Below, in pieces: positions 57,682-64,000 of a DNA stretch of 64,000 nucleotides; the first letter of the stretch is position 1; the number at the start of each line of letters is the position of its first letter. This DNA is from Haemaphysalis longicornis. Taxonomy: Eukaryota; Arthropoda; Arachnida; Ixodida; Ixodidae. The notes below the pieces were generated by a model. It saw only the letters and a list, made by a program, of their open reading frames with translations, was not told the origin of the DNA and did not search any database. The DNA lies in assembly GCA_013339765.2 (NCBI GenBank), contig CM023448.1, positions 286,246,817 to 286,310,816 of the forward strand, written 5' to 3'. The position numbers and the translations under genes are program-made.

Positions 57682-58452
57682 CAGTGATGTTCCGTGCGGG
57701 GAATTTTCTCTTTTTCGGGGAATTTTCGGCTGTAATTTTCGCCGAAAGGGAAAAAGGGAGATGCTCAAATGGAATCAGGGAATTTTAGGAGTTTTTGAGT
57801 AAGGAAACATTGCCAGTAAACCGGTCCTCGCATCGTTTATTGCTTTGTATTCGTTTAAAAAGTTTCCTTAACACTTCGTCGGATTCATGTTCACATATCC
57901 GCAGTCACGTTGCCGCAAGCCACAAGTATACAAGGCCGCTTGCAATTCAGTTCAGGAAATAGGAGGCAGCATAAAGTAAAGAATAATCCAGGAGAAAGCG
58001 CCAGTTAAGCGTGAAGCGGCGACGGCTAAAGGGCTGTGCCTCTTGGCATGTGTTCCTGCGCAGTATACAAAAAAGGTATTTTGTGTGCGCCCTTGGCGGA
58101 AGCAGTCCCGGCGTTGAGCTTGAATTACCTCAGTTACCCAACAATATCTTGTTATTTTCAATACCGGCAGTTGTAGCTTAGAGCTTTGGCATGAGAAGTT
58201 AGCACGCTGGTTGGCACAAAACGAGAAATGCATAGTAAAATGATGCTGAGGCTACGTGAAGTACACACAGTGCACGTGGCGCTGGCTAATCTACGTAAAC
58301 AGAAATCTACGTAAACATCCATCAGCACCAAAAAGAGAATGCCGGGAAATTTGCAGGGAATTCTTCAAAAAGCGGCGGGGAAAAAATGCTAAAAATAGGG
58401 AGTTCTTGAACCTAGAAACGGGAATTTTTCTCGTCAGTACGGAACATCACTG
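57682..58452. mobile_element. 771-bp hAT-like MITE
   Basis: CAGTGATGTTCCGT (57682-57695) is exactly inverted at 58439-58452. The CAGTGATG start is hAT-like. The adjoining 8 bases, GTACTCAG and GTACATCG, agree at five sites and may be a decayed 8-bp target duplication. Both flanks further out also resemble each other (GTTACACT...ACGCGG...TTCCAT), as if it sits between two related SINE heads. Confidence 0.7.
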
Positions 58453-58461
58453 GTACATCGA

Positions 58462-58668
58462 TCAGCTGTATAGTTACACTATTAAACTCAACCAGACGCG
58501 GATTCCATCCCGGCCGCGGCGGCCGCTTTTCTGGTGGAGGCGAAAAATGAAAACTCCCTTGGGTCGAGATTTCGCCGCACGTTAAAGATCCTCAGGAGGT
58601 CAACATTAATTCACCTCCACTACAACGCGCCTCATAGCCCAGGTGTAGCTTCGGCGCGTTAAACCGTC
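58462..58668 (+). mobile_element. Ruka-like SINE, CCGAAGCT subfamily
   Basis: GGCCGCGGCGGCCGCTTTTC, TTTCGCCGCACGTTAAAGATC, AGGAGGTCAACATTAATTC and GGTGTAGCTTCGGCGCGTTAAA follow SINE order. The tRNA head upstream is badly degraded. Confidence 0.85.
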
Positions 58669-60075
58669 ATTTTTGAAACGGTAAAGTATAGTGAGTGAAC
58701 TGCTTTCTGCCGGCAACCTGAATAAAGGGGAAAAAAAAAAAAGAAAAACGCTTTCTTTCTCCTCAACAGCTGTAGGTATGGTACTCGGTCCCATGGAAGC
58801 GCCACCCGTTCCGTACCGCATGGGTCAATGTTCCGCCACGCATAAACTGGAAGACGGGCACTGTACAAACTTCTGTTTCGCACTCCAAAATGACCTCGCT
58901 GGTGCAGAGGGGGAGAAAGATAGAGGCTGGCAAGTGCATGGTGCCAGGTGTGAAGTGTACTTGTGAACTTCTTTTCCATCCATTTCTTGTGTAGTTTCTT
59001 CGGGTGTTTAACCGTAACTGTGTGACTGAACCCGCGGCCGGCAGCGTACGAATAATTATTTGAATGCTGAAATTTACCGAAACTCACTCCTTATAAGCTT
59101 GCCTACGCAAGCGGTGCGCCACCGGTGTGGCCGCTAATTTCGCTCATGCTGCTGGCGTGCATGTCGCAGCTGGGCTAGAAGTGGCCCGTCCTGCAGTTTA
59201 TCGCGTGTGCACTACGGTGAATGACCTGGTTTCAATCGTGGTAGATAATGCTGTCGGACGCAGGGCTTAAATTCGCGCTACTTCAGAGCGCGATCGCCCG
59301 CCAAAGTGCGCTGTAATGTAGTGGAGTGGTACCGATAAGCTTCTGAAGGTACGGGAAGGCTGTTATCACCCTGCGCCCCCTGCGCGTCGATGTCCGAAAT
59401 GTGAGTGTTCTAACCCCTCACTGACGCAAGCGTCCTGTTCAAGAGGATTTCAACGATAAGAAAATCGCTCCACGTCGGCCGTGCTAAGCAGCAAGTCATC
59501 TCGCGGCCGCAGTGTCATTTGTAGACCCGCTCGATAGCTTACAAACACCGAATAAAAGGAGAGGGACCAAAATAGTAGCCAGCGCAGAGTGCTGACTAAC
59601 TCAAAAAACACGGAACCCTCTCTCCCATTGCGTTGTGCGACAACCATCGGCGCCGACCGCGTGCGCTCGCGTGTTCTAGGTCATACTGAGCCCGTTAGTA
59701 CAAAAAAAAAAAAAGAAGAAGATCTAGCTTTGGAGCCAAGTAGCGTCCTCTGATTGACCATGGGCCATTTAATGGACAACCGTTTCCGTGGCGCATCATC
59801 AAGCGGCCGTACGCCGTCTTCCCCTCTTGGTGCTGTGCCTTCTATTGTTTTGTACGTTTGCTCAGCTTAGTCTATTACAAACGTTGCCGACCTTCCTTTT
59901 TAGAAAAAAGCGCCATCTTTCTCTCTGTCTCTCTTTTCAGCACTATGCGCTTGTTTATCAGCAGTGAGAACGCAGGTGACTGACCTACCCACATTAGCAG
60001 GTCGGTTGGTCTAAGCGCGGCAACACAGGCGCAGGCTGAAGAAATACTTTAAAGTGACCTTCAGCCTGCCTGTGA
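58669..60075. other. unassigned intergenic DNA
   Basis: A-runs at 58731-58742 and 59702-59714; no recognised gene or element end. Confidence 0.5.
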
Positions 60076-60650
60076 TTTTTTTTTAGATGCGACGCATCTC
60101 TTGCTCGGGGGTATGTCCCTCCGGCGTCGGCGTCCGCACACCACCTGCGCATGCGCAACTCTCCTCCGTTCTTCTCTCCGACAGCTGTGCGCAACACTCT
60201 CACTCCGTCTCATTAACAAAATAACAATAGCTGCGCGCGCGCTTCGCTCCGCTCGCGTCTGCTCCGGTGCGCAAGTGCGCGCATGCGCGACTCTCCTCCG
60301 CTGTCTCCTCTCCTTCAGGCGCTGTGAATATAAAGGGGGTAGCGCGGCGGTTCAGTCAGCGCTCGTGATCCACTGACCGTGTACTTCAGCGACCACAAAG
60401 CCGTCGTGCTCAAAGTAAAGTGCAACCGCTGAAAATGGCAACCAGTCTCTCTCTCAGTAAAAGAATGAAAATTACGCCAATCTTTCCCGCGTATGAGAAC
60501 ACCCGCATGTGATGGAATGCATCCCTACGCGTTCACAACACGTTTCACGCGATTTAGAGAATCAACCCAATGGAAACACCAATTGAACCCCCCCGATGCG
60601 TGCATCACATCAGGGTTCCCCTCGCGAGAAGATGGGCGTAATTTTTTTTT
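60076..60650 (+). mobile_element. Helentron-like non-autonomous element D
   Basis: Starts with a T-run (60076-60084) and AGATGC-GAC-GCATCT (60085-60099). It ends GATGCGTGCATC (60595-60606), the inverse of its own palindrome less one base, then ACATCAGG, a hairpin around TTCCCCTCGCGAGAA, GATGGGCG and a T-run to 60650. The A-to-G change in the left palindrome arm is matched by T-to-C in its partner, so the hairpin is kept. Confidence 0.6.
60279..60358 (+). promoter_or_regulatory. promoter-like module, copy 3
   Basis: GCGCATGCGC (60279-60288; another at 60147-60156), CTCTCCTCC block, AATATAAAGG (TATAAA at 60329-60334) and TTCAGTCA (60351-60358). TATA to initiator A is 25 bases, shorter than in copies 1 and 2 because of a small deletion. 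Confidence 0.5.
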
Positions 60651-61090
60651 AAATAGGCGGTGTGCCGCAAGAGTGTCGCAACAATAAATGTCAAATCAGG
60701 TTAGCGCCTAAATTAGTGCACTTGCAAAAGCAAGCCACTTGAAGAAATACTAAGAGCCAAGGGTATCAAAGTAAAGTTAGAATCGTTTGTGTGTGTGTGT
60801 GTGGGAGGGGGGCAAAAAGGAAATTTAAACAGTGTGGCTTGTTCAAAACGCGGGATTGCTGAGCTCCCAAATAAACAGATCGATTTGCAACCTAATTTTT
60901 TTGCTTTATTTCCACAACCGCCAAATAAGAGATACTATGGGATTGTTTGTACTTTCATTCGCATTTTTCTATTCACCAGTACATAATACAGAACACCGAA
61001 GTGAACAACTTATCTGTTTACCAAAGTAAGTTAACGGAATAAGTAAAAAAAAAAAAAAACTTCGCAGCGTATAATAAACCCCTTTATATG

Positions 61091-61306
61091 TAGGGTTGTA
61101 CGTTTTCGGGTTTTATATTTTTAAATCTGGAGGTAAAAAACCGGGGGCTATTTTTAGAACTCATAATAGCGGAGAAATCGGGTGAATTATTGTAAACTTA
61201 TTCTGATATTCGGAGTTTTTTTGGACTGAATTCAAAGATGTGTGAAGTAATACACTCATTTTATTTTATCAGAAGCAATCATGAATTTCCTAACTAACGC
61301 GATCAA

Positions 61307-61371
<65 letters not shown>

Positions 61372-62173
61372 CGGGTTTAACGCGCCGACGCAACGCAGGC
61401 GATGAGGCGCGCCGTAGTGGAGGGCTCCGGTTAATTTTGACCACCTGGGGATCTTTAACGTGCGCCGAAATCTCGAACACACGGGCGTTTTTGCTTTGCG
61501 CCTCCATCAGAAAAGCGGCCGCCGCGGCCGGGAATCGAGCCCGCGACCTCGGGCTCAGCCGCGCAACGCCTTAGCCCCTGAGCCACCGCGGCGGGTTTAA
61601 CGCGTTCAAATTGGCGTTCTTTTCAAGCTGGTTATCGGGGGTACATCAGGCTCTTCCGGCAAGCACTGTTCGAAATTTGGCGTGTGTGTGGAAATGAATC
61701 ACTAATGTTGGCAGTAAAGAGCATTGATAACATCCAAGAATACGAACATTTTATTCACGAAAAGCTGGTCATCGATTTTTTACACATCCTTGTTTACATA
61801 CATTATGATCACGTACATGCGCAACATGTCGGTCTCCATTCGAGACCTGTCCGATCGTTGAACGTATCTCAGCGGGGAGAAAGTTATCTCGACATCACAG
61901 CTTTCATTAGGTACTCACAACAATGTCAGCATTTGACAGCCTAGGGCCGCGAGCGGTAGAGTCATGCTCCATGAGTTCGACAGCTGTGTTTGTGGGGCTT
62001 GCTTTCAGCATGTACTGGTGGTGAACGGCGGAACGTCAGACCACAATAGTGCAGATCGCTACTTTGCAAAGGTCCATTCGTGGAGAGATCGGTTTAACCC
62101 GCAACTCATAAAACCTTGTTCGGGGTGTAAGAATCGGGTAAAATCGGGTTTTACCCGAAAACGAACAACCCTA
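61091..62173. mobile_element. 1,083-bp hAT-type non-autonomous element with 8-bp target duplication
   Basis: Left end TAGGGTTGTACGTTTTCGGG and right end CCCGAAAACGAACAACCCTA are inverted with one mismatch. TTTATATG at 61083-61090 is repeated at 62174-62181, a perfect 8-bp duplication as made by hAT transposases. The interrupted LINE codons join cleanly across it. Interior frames (61684-62191) are unrecognised. It contains a SINE at 61311. Confidence 0.9.
61311..61597 (-). mobile_element. Ruka-like SINE with expanded (ATTG)n tail
   Basis: All SINE blocks are present, with A box TGGCTCAGGGGC and B box GGGCTCGATTCCC. The 3' tail has grown to about 60 bases of ATTG/AATC. Flanks TAACGCGATCAAATTG (61295-61310) and TAACGCGTTCAAATTG (61598-61613) are a 16-bp target duplication with one change. 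It lies inside the hAT element, so it inserted after that element existed or travelled within it. Confidence 0.94.
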
Positions 62174-63262
62174 TTTATATGGCAGTTATAGGCTACGAAG
62201 AATCGTTCGATTCAGCGAGCACCGCAGCAGTGCTGGAAGCATTTAAAGACCAGGAGATAGAGGAGACCTACACGAGACTCCTAGACGCCATATATAAAAG
62301 GATGTACGGGCAGGATGATCCTCCACAAGCCAAGCGACAAATTCCCGATACGTAAAGGCGTACTATACAGGGTGACACCATTTCGCCGAAACTACTCACA
62401 GCTTGCCTGGAGGGAGTAACAGGAAGCTTGACTGGGAAAACACGGGGTTACGGATAAACGGAGGATACTTGAGCCATTTAAGGTTTGCAGGCGACATAGT
62501 CTTGCTAAGCGTGTCTGCAGTGACACCTGCAGAAAATGCTCGAGGAACTAAATTCAGATAGCAAGGCCGTGGGGCTAAAAGTAAACATGGCTAAATCTAA
62601 AGTAATGATGAATAGACATGTCGAAAGGGCCCTGTTCAGCATATGTAACGAAACGCTAGAGCAAGTAGAAGATTAAAAACTACCTCGGTCAGGTCGTCTG
62701 TGCTGATCCCAACCACGAGAGAGAAATCCGGCGCAGAATAGGTATGGACGTTGGTATGGGCTAGCTGGGGTGCTCTGGCATGCCGCGTTAATAATGAAAA
62801 GTAAGCTACCTGCATCACTGAATGGGAGAATGTACAACCAGTGCGTTCTTCCGGTGATGACATATGCAGCGGAAACTTGGCGCCCTACTGAACAGCTTGA
62901 AAGCAAACTTAGGTCGGCTCAGCGGGCCATGGAAAGAAGAATGATAGGAGCAACTCTGAGGGAGAAGAAACAAGCTTCACGGATGAGAGAACAAACTAGA
63001 GTAGAGGATATCATAGTTCAAACAAAGAAAACGAAATGGACTTGGGCTGGCCACACTATTAGGCGAAATGACAACCGGTGGACCACCAGGGTGACAGAGT
63101 GGACACCGAGAGACGGGTCTAGGGAAAGAGGAAGGCCAATTACTCGACGGAGGGACGAACTAAGGAATTTAGGAGGGAAAGAATGGACTCGAGCGGCGCG
63201 GGAGAGGAGCGGTTGGAGGTCGATGGGAGAGGCCTTCGTCCTGCAGTGGGCCTAGTGGGCTG

Positions 63263-63689
63263 TTGACAAGGATGATGAAAGGAGACAGTCCATTAATGGA
63301 CTGAATGTTCTGCCCGGCCATTCATCTTGACCTCATCTCGCTTCCCGCTAAGCTGTGCACCCCGCTTGGGCTGGATAGGCTGAACCCGCTGCTCGTCTTC
63401 AAGAATGGGCTCGTCGCTCACGTTCAGCGCTCCCTAGATGGAAATGAGTGGTCTCATTCGTGAGACGCTAAACAAGAGACTCTGGGTTTCGTGAAAGCAG
63501 TTACCTCACTCGCCACTCCGTGGGTGATCCGAAAGCAGCCTCGATGGATGGAAAGGAGCATGGGCCCAAATCCTGAGCGGATCCTTTCCGTGCTGTTCGA
63601 AACTCCTGCCAAAGCCGAGCGGCAATGTGTATGCGCTTTTTTGGCCGCTCAGCTTTGACGAGTGCATAGCGCTCTGTCATGGCTTCCTG
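63263..63689. other. unassigned DNA downstream of the RTE copy
   Basis: No recognised feature. Confidence 0.5.
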
Positions 63690-63802
63690 TTAAAAGCCGA
63701 ATATTGAGTGCGTAATTGAGAAAGTTTTTCATTTCTTTGAGATACGAAGTATTTAAAGCTACGTTGTGTCGCAACTTTTTTTTTTTTTTAGTGCTCCTTT
63801 AA
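63690..63802 (-). repeat. isolated TTAA-type TIR end
   Basis: On the minus strand TTAA then AGGAGCACTAAA and an A-run resemble the left end of the 52991 element. The other end is not visible in the window, so the extent is approximate. Confidence 0.45.
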
Positions 63803-64000
63803 TTTTTCTGGACCAGTGCTGTGATGATAATGTGTATGTACAAGCCTTTCTCGATTTGCTACACTGAGGAATAATGTCCCCGTCATCGCAAAAAATACTG
63901 TACATGAAACCAGATATCCCTTGATTATTTATTTCTCCTGCAACATCATCTGGAGATCTCGTATCTCCACAGAATAGCGTTGGGAACTCGTCGATAGCCT

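Larger units (their letters stand above)
61061..63262 (+). pseudogene. RTE-clade LINE reverse transcriptase, interrupted by a hAT element
   Basis: The frame starts AYNKPLYM (61067-61090), is broken by the element at 61091-62173, and resumes AVIGYEESFDS at 62182. Further blocks are NGGYLSHLRFAGDIVLL (the usual FADD catalytic site reads FAGD), then after several stops and frameshifts a long open part at 62770-63255. That part has NQCVLPVMTYAAETW, RAMERRMIGATLREKK, KKTKWTWAGH, RVTEW and a GEAFVLQWA end, the typical RTE C-terminus. A short GATGATGAAA tail follows. The 5' end and endonuclease are missing. The right-hand end is the same family as 253-683. It is dead because of stops, the catalytic change and the insertion. 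Confidence 0.88.

Noticed and set aside
60085..60099. Classical Helitron 3' end (hairpin followed by CTRR)
   Set aside because: The palindromes are followed by CTTA or CTTG, not CTRR, and lie at the 5' end; the Helentron/HINE model fits better.
61945..61995. tRNA-like words (GCGGTAGAGTCATGCTCC...GAGTTCGACAG)
   Set aside because: No paired acceptor or T arm; resembles a tRNA by chance or as a very old fragment.

Overview
The window reads as intergenic, transposon-dense DNA of an arthropod, most probably a hard tick (Ixodidae, metastriate type). The main reason is a set of seven dispersed copies of a tRNA-derived SINE that I recognise as Ruka-like, the SINE described from Rhipicephalus. Supporting signs are degraded RTE and other non-LTR retrotransposon tails, a Ty3/gypsy element, long (TA)n, (GA)n and (TTTA)n tracts, and many foldback and MITE-type elements. 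I find no host gene that I can name. Two short open frames, at 12077-12229 (+, behind a TATA/initiator arrangement) and 26260-26583 (-, signal-peptide-like start), are the only low-confidence candidates.

Layout. 1-5 kb: (GA)n, a broken RTE 3' end, a 358-bp MITE, a (TTTA)n/(TTTG)n tract. 5-16 kb: mostly unassigned DNA with a 129-bp foldback, an old SINE, a (GA)n tract fused to a LINE tail, (TA)n tracts and tRNA-like SINE heads. 17-26 kb: a SINE 3' part, a TTAA-flanked MITE, two Helentron-like elements (19.9-20.6 and 23.5-24.3 kb), foldbacks, and a satellite-like repeat. 31.6-37.6 kb: one nearly complete Ty3/gypsy retrotransposon on the minus strand, with 423-bp LTRs differing at 5 sites, a 4-bp ATAT target duplication, PBS, PPT, gag and pol. 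Gag and pol are joined by a textbook -1 frameshift signal, and pol is broken by one extra base in integrase. 42-50 kb: LINE tail, (TA)n, an unclassified dispersed repeat, a third Helentron-like element, a full SINE with 13-bp target duplications, and the inverted second copy of the satellite-like repeat. 53-58.7 kb: a dense run of TIR elements and perfect hairpins. 60-64 kb: a fourth Helentron-like element, then a nest in which a hAT-type element (8-bp target duplication) sits inside an RTE reverse-transcriptase gene and itself carries a SINE.

The most interesting signal is the set of four Helentron-like elements. Each begins with a T-run and a short palindrome, and each ends with the inverse of its own palindrome, a small hairpin and another T-run. 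The palindrome differs from element to element but the two ends of one element tend to match. One element encodes a Helitron-type N-terminal cysteine/KaF segment. The other three share an NRF-1-like site, a CT-rich block, a TATA-like box and a TTCAGTCA initiator, which looks like a mobile core promoter.
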